This document shows positions 1 through 8,052 of a stretch of DNA of 64,000 bases, piece after piece. The first letter of the stretch is position 1. Each line of letters opens with the position of its first letter. Location: contig CAZJAH010000002.1 of NCBI GenBank assembly GCA_964544155.1, positions 1 to 64,000 on the forward strand, read 5' to 3'. Origin of the DNA: CAZJAH01 sp964544155 (GTDB lineage: Bacteria > Bacteroidota > Ignavibacteria > Kapaibacteriales > UBA2268). The notes below the pieces were generated by a model, which ran no database searches, was not told the DNA's origin, and saw nothing but the letters and a program-made list of their open reading frames with translations. Both the position numbers and the translations under genes were made by a program.

Positions 1-195
1 GAATTTCTCACTTGTGCCCCTCGTATAATAATTTGCCGTATCGATAAAGTTACCTCCTTTATCGAGGTAGGCATTGAATATTTTTCGGCTTTCATCTTTT
101 GACGCGCCCCAATCCACTTCTTCGCCGAATGTCATCGTGCCGAGGCTTATTTCCGATACCCGGAGTCCTGTATTTCCGAAAAGTTTGAATTTCAT
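1..195 (-). CDS. Aldo/keto reductase, N-terminal part (runs off the left edge)
   Basis: The first 65 codons of a minus-strand gene are present, and the rest lies beyond base 1. The protein begins MKFKLFGNTGLRVSEISLGT and continues with GEEVDWGASKDES and GGNFIDTANYYTRGTSEKF. These match the first beta-strands of the aldo/keto reductase TIM barrel. The catalytic Asp-x-x-x-x-Tyr region is visible as FIDTANYY. An in-frame ATG at 198-200 is followed at once by a stop, so 193-195 is the start. Family members are NADPH-dependent reductases of aldehydes and ketones, but the substrate cannot be named from this fragment. It is transcribed away from the bacterioferritin operon terminator. Confidence 0.8.
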   Translation of the reverse strand, partial: MKFKLFGNTGLRVSEISLGTMTFGEEVDWGASKDESRKIFNAYLDKGGNFIDTANYYTRGTSEKF

Positions 196-270
196 TTCAT
201 ATCCGATTTTTTTAATAAACAATGCTTTACAAATACTTTACGTTTTTACAGATGATTATTATTTGAGCCA

Positions 271-302
271 AAAAAAAGCTCCGCCGGATTAGACGGAGCC
301 TT
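271..302 (-). terminator. Rho-independent terminator after the perR-katA-bfr operon
   Basis: A 6-bp GC-rich stem pairs GCTCCG (278-283) with CGGAGC (294-299). On the minus strand it is followed by seven to eight Ts (the A run at 271-277). It lies about 30 bases past the bacterioferritin stop codon. Confidence 0.75.
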
Positions 303-328
303 AATTAAAATATACATTTCGGTTCAAA

Positions 329-826
329 TCAGCCGGCGCCGCCTGCCGATGAACTTTTGCTTCTTTCAATTGATTGAAGAGCGAGGTAATTGTCTCCGAA
401 CTTTTCGAGGTTTTCGATTTCGTTATCAAAATTATCGAAATGCCCTTCTTCCGATTCTACAAGTTCCTCAAATAATTTCTTAGATACCGAATCGGCGTTG
501 TTGGAGCACTCTATAGCCCATTTGTTGTAGCTTTCGGCGCTTTCTGTTTCCATTTTAGCCGCAAGCTCAAGCATTTCTTTCACGTTGTGAATTTTCTGCA
601 CATCATCGGCGAGCATCATTTCCACTTCGCCGCCAAGGAAAAGAATTCTTTCGGCGAGCTTTTCAACGTGCATCATTTCGTCGATAGCAGTCCTTTTAAA
701 CAATCCGGCCAGGAGGTCATAGCCCTGGTCGTCGCAATGAAAATGAAAATACATATACTGGTGTACAGCTGATAACTCGTCCGCTACCGCTTTGTTAAGC
801 AGTTCGATGCTTTTTTCTTTCATCAT
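329..826 (-). CDS. bfr: Bacterioferritin
   Basis: This 165-residue ferritin-fold iron-storage protein would oxidise Fe2+ at a di-iron centre and store it as mineral in a cytoplasmic 24-mer. Ligands matching E. coli Bfr, each offset by one, are Glu17, Glu50, His53, Glu93, Glu126 and His129. Met51, in DEMMH, matches the haem-binding Met52 of true bacterioferritins. The C-terminus is an extra Ser/Gly/Ala-rich tail. It is the last gene of an operon with a PerR-like regulator and catalase, 27 bases after the catalase stop, so it probably removes iron during peroxide stress. The start ATGATG follows a purine-rich GAAGAA. Haem binding is inferred only from the conserved Met. Confidence 0.92.
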   Translation of the reverse strand: MMKEKSIELLNKAVADELSAVHQYMYFHFHCDDQGYDLLAGLFKRTAIDEMMHVEKLAERILFLGGEVEMMLADDVQKIHNVKEMLELAAKMETESAESYNKWAIECSNNADSVSKKLFEELVESEEGHFDNFDNEIENLEKFGDNYLALQSIERSKSSSAGGAG

Positions 827-853
827 TTCTTCTTCATTAATTGGTGAAACAAA

Positions 854-2323
854 TTATGTTTTAAAATTAAAATTAAGGCCTTCCGCTATTTTCATGGCCA
901 GCTCTTCATCCACTTTGTAGAAATGAGCGAGCTGCCGCTCTATTATCTCGTCCCTTTTAGGCCCATCGATGCCTTTCATCGAGCTGAGGTAATTATTGAT
1001 CGTGTTCATCCTCTGCTCATCATTCATCACTTTTCTGAAAAGAAGGCCGGGCTGTGTATAGTGATCGTCATCATTTTCGTTCCTGTCGTAGTAATCGGCA
1101 TAATCCGAATCGAGTTTCATGCCCGGTTCTTTATAATTTTTATCAGCTTCGATATCATCCATACTATTCGGGTAATAATTCGGGTTGCTGCCCTGATTAC
1201 CGCTGACAGTCATAAAGCCGTCTCTCTGGTAATTGTGCACAGGGCATACGGGGCGGTTCACCGGTATCTGCTCGTAATTAGCGCCCAGCCTGTAGCGGTG
1301 AGCGTCCGGATATGATAGTATCCTGCCCTGCAGCATTTTATCCGGCGATAAGCCCAGGCCGTCAACAACATGCGCCGGAGCGAATGCAGACTGCTCTACA
1401 TCAGCGAAGTAATTTTCTGGTACTTCGTTCAGCTCCATCTCGCCTATTTCTATCAGGGGGTGTTCGTCGTGGGGCCATACCTTAGTTATGTCAAATGGAT
1501 TCCACTTGAAATTCTTTGCCTGCTCTTCGGTCATAAGCTGTATATTCAGCTTCCACCGCGGGCAGTTGCCGTTTTCTATTGCGTCGACGAGGTCACGCTG
1601 TGCGAAATCGGGGTCTTTGCCGCGCATTTCATCGGCTTCGGGGCCGGTAAAGTTCTTAATTCCCTGCACAGTTTTAAAATGATATTTAACCCATATCCTT
1701 TCATTCTCTTTGTTTATCATCGAAAAAGTATGGCTGCCGTAACCGTTCATGTGCCTGTATCCGTAGGGAGTGCCGCGGTCGCTGAAAAGTATCATTACCT
1801 GATGAAGGCTTTCCGGATTGAGGCTCCAGAAGTCCCACATCATGGTATCGCTTTTCAGATTAGTTCTTGGTTGTCTTTTTTGTGTGTGAATAAAGTCAGA
1901 AAACTTCTTGGGATCTTTTATAAAGAATACGGGTGTATTATTTCCTACAAGGTCCCAGTTTCCTTCATCAGTATAGAATTTCACGGCGAATCCGCGTGGG
2001 TCGCGTTCGGTATCGGCGCTGCCCTTTTCGCCGCCTACAGTCGAAAAGCGCACAAACACGCGGCATTCATTGCCTACCTTGCTGAAGAGCTTAGCTTTTG
2101 TGTATTTGGTGATATCATTAGTTACGGTAAATCTTCCGAAAGCGCCTGAACCTTTTGCGTGTACTACTCTTTCAGGTATGCGTTCCCGGTTGAAATGGGC
2201 CATGCTTTCATGCAGGTAGTAATCCTGCAGCATAGCCGGGCCTCTGCGGCCGGCCGTCATGGTGTTTTCTACTTCGTAAAATGGCCTTCCCGAGGCAGTA
2301 GTGAGTTTTTTCTTTTTAGCCAT
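854..2323 (-). CDS. katA: Catalase (haem monofunctional, small-subunit type)
   Basis: The enzyme dismutates H2O2 to water and oxygen. It is 489 residues, the normal length of small-subunit clade catalases. Distal His55 lies in VVHAKGSGAFG, distal Asn128/129 in GNNTPVFF, and proximal Tyr338 in the RxxxY motif RILSY. No signal peptide is present, so it is cytoplasmic. A Shine-Dalgarno GGAG sits seven bases before the ATG. It is the middle gene of a three-gene operon, 35 bases after the PerR-like regulator and 27 before bacterioferritin. That placement argues that peroxide induces it by relieving PerR repression. Confidence 0.96.
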   Translation of the reverse strand: MAKKKKLTTASGRPFYEVENTMTAGRRGPAMLQDYYLHESMAHFNRERIPERVVHAKGSGAFGRFTVTNDITKYTKAKLFSKVGNECRVFVRFSTVGGEKGSADTERDPRGFAVKFYTDEGNWDLVGNNTPVFFIKDPKKFSDFIHTQKRQPRTNLKSDTMMWDFWSLNPESLHQVMILFSDRGTPYGYRHMNGYGSHTFSMINKENERIWVKYHFKTVQGIKNFTGPEADEMRGKDPDFAQRDLVDAIENGNCPRWKLNIQLMTEEQAKNFKWNPFDITKVWPHDEHPLIEIGEMELNEVPENYFADVEQSAFAPAHVVDGLGLSPDKMLQGRILSYPDAHRYRLGANYEQIPVNRPVCPVHNYQRDGFMTVSGNQGSNPNYYPNSMDDIEADKNYKEPGMKLDSDYADYYDRNENDDDHYTQPGLLFRKVMNDEQRMNTINNYLSSMKGIDGPKRDEIIERQLAHFYKVDEELAMKIAEGLNFNFKT

Positions 2324-2358
2324 TGGCGCTCTCCAATTTTTTATAAATTCGGGGTGAG

Positions 2359-2799
2359 TTAATTTTTCTTTCTTGATTTATTAATGAACCTGCCGTTTAT
2401 TTGCAGTTTGATCTCTTCGATTTCAAACCGCGGTATTCCTTTTCTTTTGAAATATTCGTCCAGAAGTACATCCAACTCATCATCGAAATAATCCTGGATG
2501 CTGTCAGAATCTTCGTCATACAAATGGTGGTGGCTTTCTAATATTCCGTCATAGCGCATTATATCACGATCAGTCTTTACTCTTTTTACAAGGCTTTGCT
2601 CAACCAAAGTATCCAGGACTTTATAAACCGTACCGGTAGCTATACCGGGGTGCTTTTCTCTGATATATGCCAGGATCTGCTCTGCTGTCGGATGATTATT
2701 CAGGCTGTATATTGCTTCGAGAATAGCCATCCTCTGCGGAGTTACCTTCAGTCCCGCTGTTTTCAGTTTTTCTTTTATCTGTTCAGAAATTAGTCCCAA
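2359..2799 (-). CDS. perR: PerR-type Fur-family peroxide-responsive repressor lacking the structural zinc site
   Basis: This 146-residue Fur-superfamily regulator has a winged helix at about residues 5-85 (KVTPQRMAIL, GTVYKVLDTL). Residues equivalent to the B. subtilis PerR sensing site are all present: His36, Asp84, His90, His92 and Asp103. The Asp at the last position is typical of PerR rather than Fur. The protein has no cysteine at all. The first CxxC is replaced by Asp95 and Ser98, and the second pair is absent, so no structural Zn(Cys)4 site can form. The start appears to be TTG, because an in-frame TAG lies immediately upstream. It heads the catalase-bacterioferritin operon behind its own promoter and a palindrome. 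Confidence 0.85.
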   Translation of the reverse strand: MGLISEQIKEKLKTAGLKVTPQRMAILEAIYSLNNHPTAEQILAYIREKHPGIATGTVYKVLDTLVEQSLVKRVKTDRDIMRYDGILESHHHLYDEDSDSIQDYFDDELDVLLDEYFKRKGIPRFEIEEIKLQINGRFINKSRKKN

Positions 2800-2843
2800 C
2801 TAATAATTATACCTATTTAAGAATTATTCTTTTTTAGATACTG

Positions 2844-2875
2844 CAAACATACAATTTTATTTTAATAATGACAAA
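2844..2875 (-). promoter_or_regulatory. Bacteroidota-type promoter of the perR-katA-bfr operon
   Basis: Read on the minus strand, TTTG (2872-2875) is followed by exactly 20 bases and then TATGTTTG (2844-2851). This fits the Bacteroidota consensus TTTG-N19/20-TAnnTTTG. Transcription would start near 2837, giving a leader of about 38 bases before the TTG start. Confidence 0.65.
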
Positions 2876-2891
2876 TTAATAATATTATTAA
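2876..2891. promoter_or_regulatory. 16-bp perfect palindrome, candidate PerR operator
   Basis: TTAATAATATTATTAA is its own reverse complement. It directly abuts the upstream side of the -33 element of the perR promoter. It resembles the AT-rich Fur/PerR boxes, which are inverted TTATAAT-like half sites. Binding by the regulator encoded here is inferred. The region is AT-rich, so chance is possible. Confidence 0.45.
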
Positions 2892-3244
2892 ATAAACATT
2901 TGATCATATGAATTTTTAATAATCTAAAATAATTCACGGGAAGTCTATAATTCCATATAATGTCTTTGCATATGAAGGTTTAAGGTTTTCAACTTCATGC
3001 TAAGGACTATCTGCCTTAAACCGCCCGGAGCTTTCACCTGTAACAATAGAATGAACTGTAAGACGTGATATAATGATTAATTTAAAGCCGTAATTTCGGT
3101 ATTAGCGGCACGTTTCGGTTTGTGTCACACGAAGTACCGTACTTTGTTGAGCATTGATCGAATTGCTAATGTGTCGGCCCTGGGAACAAATTAAACCATA
3201 CAGGCTGATTAAATAATTAATTATTACAGACATAGACCTATACG
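2892..3244. other. Intergenic region without a recognised gene
   Basis: This is AT-rich sequence between divergent genes. It contains one inverted repeat, GGTTTAAGG (2977-2985) against CCTTAAACC (3014-3022), with a 28-base loop. No RNA family, tRNA or convincing small ORF was recognised. Confidence 0.4.
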
Positions 3245-3976
3245 ATGAGTTTTAGTAAACAAATGATTAAATTACGGATTCCCGGTAAGATAAAGGGGCT
3301 GTTTTTTGTTTTAAGGTTAGACAGGCTTGTACCTGTACATTTTTTAAAAATTACGGCTTATATCGCGGAATTATCTAAATGGTTATCAAAAAACAGAAAA
3401 AATTGCCCGAATGATTTTTACACTTTAAAATTTGATCATAAAAAGCGTGAATCATTATATGAGCAGATCATAACGGATTACAATTTGGACACAAATATTG
3501 ATTATCTCGAATTTGGTGTTTCAAGAGGAAATTCTTTCAGATGGTGGATTGATCGAATTAAAGACCGTGATGCAAGATTTTACGGCTTTGATACTTTTAC
3601 CGGACTTCCGGAAGATTGGGGCCCTTTTAAAAAAGGCGATATGGGCAATGAGAACAGCCCTCCTGTTATAAATGATGACAGGCATGAATTTTACCAGGGG
3701 CTTTTCCAGCAGACTTTACTCCCTTTTTTAAGCAATTACAATCCCGCGAAGAGAAAAATAGTACATATGGACGCTGATATATACTCAGCGACACTTTATG
3801 TATTAACACTACTGACTCCCTTTATCAAACCGGGAGATATAATTATTTTTGATGAATTTAACGTCCCTCTCCATGAGTTTAAAGCTTTTAGCGAATGGAG
3901 CAGCTCATTTTACATTGATTATAAAGTATTGGGCGGTGTTAATAACTTTTATCAAACCGCTATAATGATTAAATAA
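3245..3976 (+). CDS. TylF/MycF-like class I SAM-dependent methyltransferase
   Basis: The protein has 243 residues. The SAM-binding motif I region is YLEFGVSRGNSFRWW (about 87-101). It is followed by FYGFDTFTGLPEDWG (112-126), then HMDADIYSAT and GDIIIFDEFN. These are hallmarks of the TylF/macrocin O-methyltransferase family, which methylates sugar hydroxyls using a metal-binding Asp pair. No signal peptide is visible. Upstream is a long AT-rich gap. Downstream is the convergent potassium-channel gene, so it is an orphan with no neighbouring glycosyl or polyketide genes. The substrate is unknown; a surface or cell-wall sugar is a guess. Confidence 0.8.
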   Translation: MSFSKQMIKLRIPGKIKGLFFVLRLDRLVPVHFLKITAYIAELSKWLSKNRKNCPNDFYTLKFDHKKRESLYEQIITDYNLDTNIDYLEFGVSRGNSFRWWIDRIKDRDARFYGFDTFTGLPEDWGPFKKGDMGNENSPPVINDDRHEFYQGLFQQTLLPFLSNYNPAKRKIVHMDADIYSATLYVLTLLTPFIKPGDIIIFDEFNVPLHEFKAFSEWSSSFYIDYKVLGGVNNFYQTAIMIK

Positions 3977-4073
3977 TATCCGGCACAAATAAATATGCTT
4001 CCCCAAAAAACGCTGAGTATAAGATAAAACGTAAGATTCATCTCAGGCCGGGGCATTCAAGGGGTTAAACTAA

Positions 4074-5759
4074 TCAGGAATACATCTTCATGAATTTTGC
4101 TTCAGCTTCCTCTGTGCCTAAAAGTAACAAAGTATTATCCCTTTCGAATTTATTAGCCGGATTTGGATTGGCAATGACTTCGCCGTTTCGTTTTAAGGCA
4201 ATTACAGTACATCCGGTATTTTCTCTGATCTGAGAATCTAAGAGGTTTCTGCCAACTAATTTTTCAGGCATTGTAACAGAAAATATATCGATACCTTCAC
4301 TGAGCATAAGAATTTTATTCTGCTTCATGAAATTAAATACCGCATTTGCTGTCAAAGATGGATAGGACATAATAAGATTAGCGCCGGCCCTTGCAAGAGT
4401 GGATACGTTTTTATCGGAATTAGCACGGCTTATAATCTGAATATCCGGCCTTAATTTTCTGCAATATAAGGTGAGGTAAACATTCATATCATCATCGCTT
4501 GTAGAGATTATTACCGAAGGCGCATTATAAATACCTGCTTCCTTTAAAACTCGTAAATCAGCCGCATTTCCAATAATGGTTTTATTGGGGATCGCATTAT
4601 TCTGCTCATCCTTTTCAATTATCTTATAATCAATATCTCTGCCTTCCAGTTCCTTTGCCACATATTTGCCAACTCTCCCGGATCCAATAAGTATCACTGG
4701 ATTGGGATTAGTTTCGAAAATTATGAAAAGCTCATTATACAGATCAATACTTTCCTGAGTTCCAATCAAAACAAGCACTGTGGAATCATTAATTACATAT
4801 TTTGGGTCAGGATTTAGAAAATTGCCTTTGTCCCAGAAGCCTGCTACATTTATACCGACTTTTTTCCTGAGCCCGAGTTGAGCCAGCGTTTTACCAACCA
4901 TTGGAGTCCCCATTGCCGGAGCTTCGGCAATAATAAGATTTTCAAATTCGCCGATAATACTTGCTAAGGCGTTTCCGCCGAGCGTACGCCTGGCGAAAGC
5001 GCTGGCAACCATTTTTCGCGGTTCGATAATAAAATCGCTTCCCGCAAGCTGCAGTATATCAATTGAATTATCTGAATCAGCAGTTGTTACAATAGAGGTT
5101 TTTTCGGATAATTCCCTTACAGTGAATGTAATGTTTGTATTAATCTCATCGGTATTGGACGCAAAAACAAGCTGAGCCTGATCAACGCGCATTTTCTTAT
5201 AGGTTTCCGGATCGTCAATGGCTCCAAATCCTGCTTTGTATCCAATATCATAAAGCTCAAGCGATTTTTGTAAATTATCAATAATGATAATATAGTTTAT
5301 GCCATAATTATTAAACTTATCAATCAGAGATCTTGTTATATCATTGAATTCTGTAAAAATCACGTGCCCTTTTGTGAAGTGAGGTAATTGCTGGGGAGCC
5401 CGGGCTTTGTTCTGCGCGTCTATCCAGGGTGAGTAGAAAAATTGAATAAATGTAAAAGGAAGCAAAACGAGCAGAAAAAACACTCCCGCAAGCAATACAA
5501 ATATTGAAAACAGCCGGCCTACATCACTGTGAAATGTTATGTCACCGAAACCCAAAGTACTCATAACAGTCAGAGTCCAGTAAAAGCCTGTAATCCAACT
5601 GTGATCCTGGCCTTCATATTCCATGATAAAATGAAAGAGAACACTGAACATAGATATAATTACTACAAGAGCCAGTATGAATACCAAAAGAAATTTAACA
5701 TTCCTTTTCGAGCTTCTGTTCTGAAAGAAATAAGCTAACTGTGAACTAATATATTTCAT
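4074..5759 (-). CDS. Two-TM potassium channel with tandem RCK (TrkA-N/TrkA-C) domains
   Basis: Residues 22-47 and 83-108 are membrane helices flanking a pore loop with the selectivity filter TLGFGD (68-73). The cytoplasmic part carries two RCK modules. RCK1 starts near residue 130 and RCK2 near 355, each with a TrkA-C-like end. RCK2 has a canonical Rossmann GSGRVG. In RCK1 the corresponding turn reads FTEFND and has lost the glycines. The layout resembles GsuK of Geobacter, where tandem RCKs form the gating ring. It would be a ligand-gated K+ channel in the inner membrane. The gene is monocistronic and divergent from the NtrC-type regulator. Confidence 0.9.
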   Translation of the reverse strand: MKYISSQLAYFFQNRSSKRNVKFLLVFILALVVIISMFSVLFHFIMEYEGQDHSWITGFYWTLTVMSTLGFGDITFHSDVGRLFSIFVLLAGVFFLLVLLPFTFIQFFYSPWIDAQNKARAPQQLPHFTKGHVIFTEFNDITRSLIDKFNNYGINYIIIIDNLQKSLELYDIGYKAGFGAIDDPETYKKMRVDQAQLVFASNTDEINTNITFTVRELSEKTSIVTTADSDNSIDILQLAGSDFIIEPRKMVASAFARRTLGGNALASIIGEFENLIIAEAPAMGTPMVGKTLAQLGLRKKVGINVAGFWDKGNFLNPDPKYVINDSTVLVLIGTQESIDLYNELFIIFETNPNPVILIGSGRVGKYVAKELEGRDIDYKIIEKDEQNNAIPNKTIIGNAADLRVLKEAGIYNAPSVIISTSDDDMNVYLTLYCRKLRPDIQIISRANSDKNVSTLARAGANLIMSYPSLTANAVFNFMKQNKILMLSEGIDIFSVTMPEKLVGRNLLDSQIRENTGCTVIALKRNGEVIANPNPANKFERDNTLLLLGTEEAEAKFMKMYS

Positions 5760-5934
5760 AATTAAATGTTGATTTTCAAAAATTGCAAAATAAATAAAAT
5801 ATTTGTAAAAAAGTTCAATGTACCATAATAAGAAATGTATAAGTATAATTATAACATAACAATAATAACCTGTAAAAATCCTAATTTATTGAAGTTTACA
5901 AAAGAAAATAGCGCGTGATTACGTCCATACAGCC

Positions 5935-7311
5935 ATGAATGATTTTATTATTTTGCTGATTGACGATGAAGAATCTCAAAGGGAGCCCATAGCGGGATTT
6001 CTGAGGAAAAAAGGCTATAAAGTATTTACAGCCTTTTCGGGGGAAACCGGGCTGGAATTATTCAAAGAAAATACCATTGACCTAATAATAACTGATTACA
6101 AAATGCCCGGCATGTCGGGCGCGGAAGTACTCATCGAGAGCCGCAGCATCAATCCTGAAGTTCCGGTAATAATAACTACGGCATACGGAAATATCGAGGG
6201 CGCTGTTGAGCTGATGCGCGAGGGCGCATTCGATTATATTCAGAAACCTATCGAACTATCTGAGCTGCTTGCCCTTATTGAGAAAGCGCGTGAAAGGCAA
6301 AGCCTCCTGAATGAAAACAAAATGCTAAAAATAAAAATCGAGGAAACCCACGATAAGCAGGACAGTTTCACTGATATAATTGCCGGCGCCAAAGAGATGC
6401 GAGAAGTACTGAGTACGGCAGCGAGGGTAGCCGATTCCAAAGCAAGCGTGCTTCTGCGCGGAGAAAGCGGCACAGGCAAGGAACTGATCGCAAGGGCTGT
6501 ACACAAAGCAAGCGGCAGATGCCGTGAGCCCTTTATTGTTGTTAATTGCGCGGCACTGCCGGAAACTCTTTTTGAAAGCGAACTTTTCGGACATGAAAAG
6601 GGCGCTTTTACCGGCGCCGATAAGCAGCGTTTAGGAAGGTTCGAACAGGCTTCAGGGGGAACGCTTTTTATTGATGAAATTGGAGACATTCCGCTTCAGG
6701 TGCAGGTAAAAATGCTGCGGGCCCTGCAGTTCGGGCAGATTGAAAGAATTGGAGGAAATAAATTGATCGACTTAGATGTCAGAATTATTTCAGCCACAAA
6801 CAGAAACCTTGAAGAGATGATACAAAAGGGTGATTTCAGGGAAGATCTTTATTACAGGATAAATGTCGTCAGCATTTGCCTGCCCCCTCTCAGAAGTAGA
6901 AAGTCCGATATTCCCCCCTTAATTGACCATTTCATTGACAAATATTCAATAATTAATAATAAAAAAGTGCTTTCGGCCAGCAAAGAAGCAACCGACCTGC
7001 TGATGAAACATTCTTATCCGGGGAATATCCGCGAGTTGGAAAATATAATCCAGAGAGCGGTAGTTCTCACCCGGGATGAATACCTGAAGATAACAGACCT
7101 TCCTGATTATGTAACCAAACCGGGTAATCTAACAAGGCCCGGAGCAGCAGATGAACTGGGCGATCTCAACCGGAAGGTAGAGCAACTGGAAATTTCCCTA
7201 ATTAACAGAGCTATGGAAGAAACTGCAGGCAATCAGGTCAAAGCCGCTGAATTACTAAATATTTCGGAAAGAACTTTAAGATATAAAATTGGTAAATACG
7301 GACTTAAATAA
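5935..7311 (+). CDS. NtrC-family sigma-54-dependent response regulator
   Basis: The 458 residues have three parts. The first is a receiver domain (1-120) with acidic pocket Asp10/Asp11, phospho-acceptor Asp54, Thr82 and Lys104. The second is an AAA+ domain with Walker A GESGTGK (176-182), the sigma-54 contact loop GAFTGA (223-228) and the Walker B region GGTLFIDEIGD. The third is a Fis-type helix-turn-helix at the end (AAELLNISERTLRYKIGKYG). It should activate RpoN promoters after phosphorylation by a histidine kinase. No kinase gene adjoins it. The stop codon is three bases before the next gene, a membrane protein, so the two are probably co-transcribed. Confidence 0.95.
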   Translation: MNDFIILLIDDEESQREPIAGFLRKKGYKVFTAFSGETGLELFKENTIDLIITDYKMPGMSGAEVLIESRSINPEVPVIITTAYGNIEGAVELMREGAFDYIQKPIELSELLALIEKARERQSLLNENKMLKIKIEETHDKQDSFTDIIAGAKEMREVLSTAARVADSKASVLLRGESGTGKELIARAVHKASGRCREPFIVVNCAALPETLFESELFGHEKGAFTGADKQRLGRFEQASGGTLFIDEIGDIPLQVQVKMLRALQFGQIERIGGNKLIDLDVRIISATNRNLEEMIQKGDFREDLYYRINVVSICLPPLRSRKSDIPPLIDHFIDKYSIINNKKVLSASKEATDLLMKHSYPGNIRELENIIQRAVVLTRDEYLKITDLPDYVTKPGNLTRPGAADELGDLNRKVEQLEISLINRAMEETAGNQVKAAELLNISERTLRYKIGKYGLK

Positions 7312-7314
7312 TTT

Positions 7315-8007
7315 ATGAAGGATTCAGTCACAAAAAACGCTCAACATATAGCGGCGGTTTCGCTGATTACCTTAGTACTGCTGGTTGTATGGATAATTCT
7401 TATGCCTTTATCAATGGCAATTGTACAACCGGAAATAGGAGTTGAAGAATTTATTGAATTGATCAAAACCAGCGGAGTACCTTTTATATTGAACTATATA
7501 AACGCTGTACTGCTTACATTTTCTATCACTTTACTATTTATTCTCCTTTTTGTTGATATTAAAAGCAGGCATCCGGTACTCGCATATTCCGGCCTGGTAT
7601 TTCTTGTCATGTTCTCACTGACAAATATAATGGTATATTCCTCACAGTTCATTATACTGCCCGAGCTTTTCAGAGACGGTACATCTCTGAACGAAGAAAT
7701 CCTTCTTCAGCTTATACACATAAGAGAAAGTTCTTTAATATACATAATAAATATGTATGCTTATGGTTTCCTGGGAGTGCCTTCTGTCCTTTATGGTTTT
7801 ATTTTAATGAAGAAAAATGTGCCCGGCATGATAGCAGGCCTGCTTTTGCTGCTTAATGGCATTTTCTGCTGGATGGGCTTGATCAGCCTTGGAACGGGAG
7901 ACCGGTTTACACGTCAGGGAACTATGATCGGAGCAGTCGCTTTTATTGCGGCGGTATTTTTCCTTTATTTAATGTACAGACGCAAATCATTTGACAGTAA
8001 GCATTAA
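7315..8007 (+). CDS. Six-helix integral membrane protein of unknown function
   Basis: The 230 residues are dominated by about six hydrophobic helices, roughly at 12-36, 56-80, 88-110, 140-162, 170-190 and 203-222. The C-terminus is short and basic (MYRRKSFDSKH). No family motif is recognised. It starts three bases after the sigma-54 activator stop codon, so translation is probably coupled and the product may relate to that regulator. Its stop codon lies inside the left arm of the following terminator. It has no histidine-kinase motif, so it is not the missing partner kinase. Confidence 0.75.
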   Translation: MKDSVTKNAQHIAAVSLITLVLLVVWIILMPLSMAIVQPEIGVEEFIELIKTSGVPFILNYINAVLLTFSITLLFILLFVDIKSRHPVLAYSGLVFLVMFSLTNIMVYSSQFIILPELFRDGTSLNEEILLQLIHIRESSLIYIINMYAYGFLGVPSVLYGFILMKKNVPGMIAGLLLLLNGIFCWMGLISLGTGDRFTRQGTMIGAVAFIAAVFFLYLMYRRKSFDSKH

Positions 8008-8035
8008 ACAAGGCTCCCGGGCGGAAGCCTTGTTT
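8006..8035. terminator. Bidirectional hairpin terminator between convergent genes
   Basis: A perfect 10-bp stem pairs AAACAAGGCT (8006-8015) with AGCCTTGTTT (8026-8035), with a 10-base loop. T-rich sequence follows on both strands. It serves the plus-strand membrane-protein operon and the minus-strand SBBP gene. Confidence 0.75.
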
Positions 8036-8052
8036 GTTTATATTTACTGCGA

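Noticed and set aside
923..2149. Several long ORFs opposite the catalase gene
   Set aside because: They are antisense shadows of a clear catalase with all catalytic residues. Their translations have no recognisable domains.
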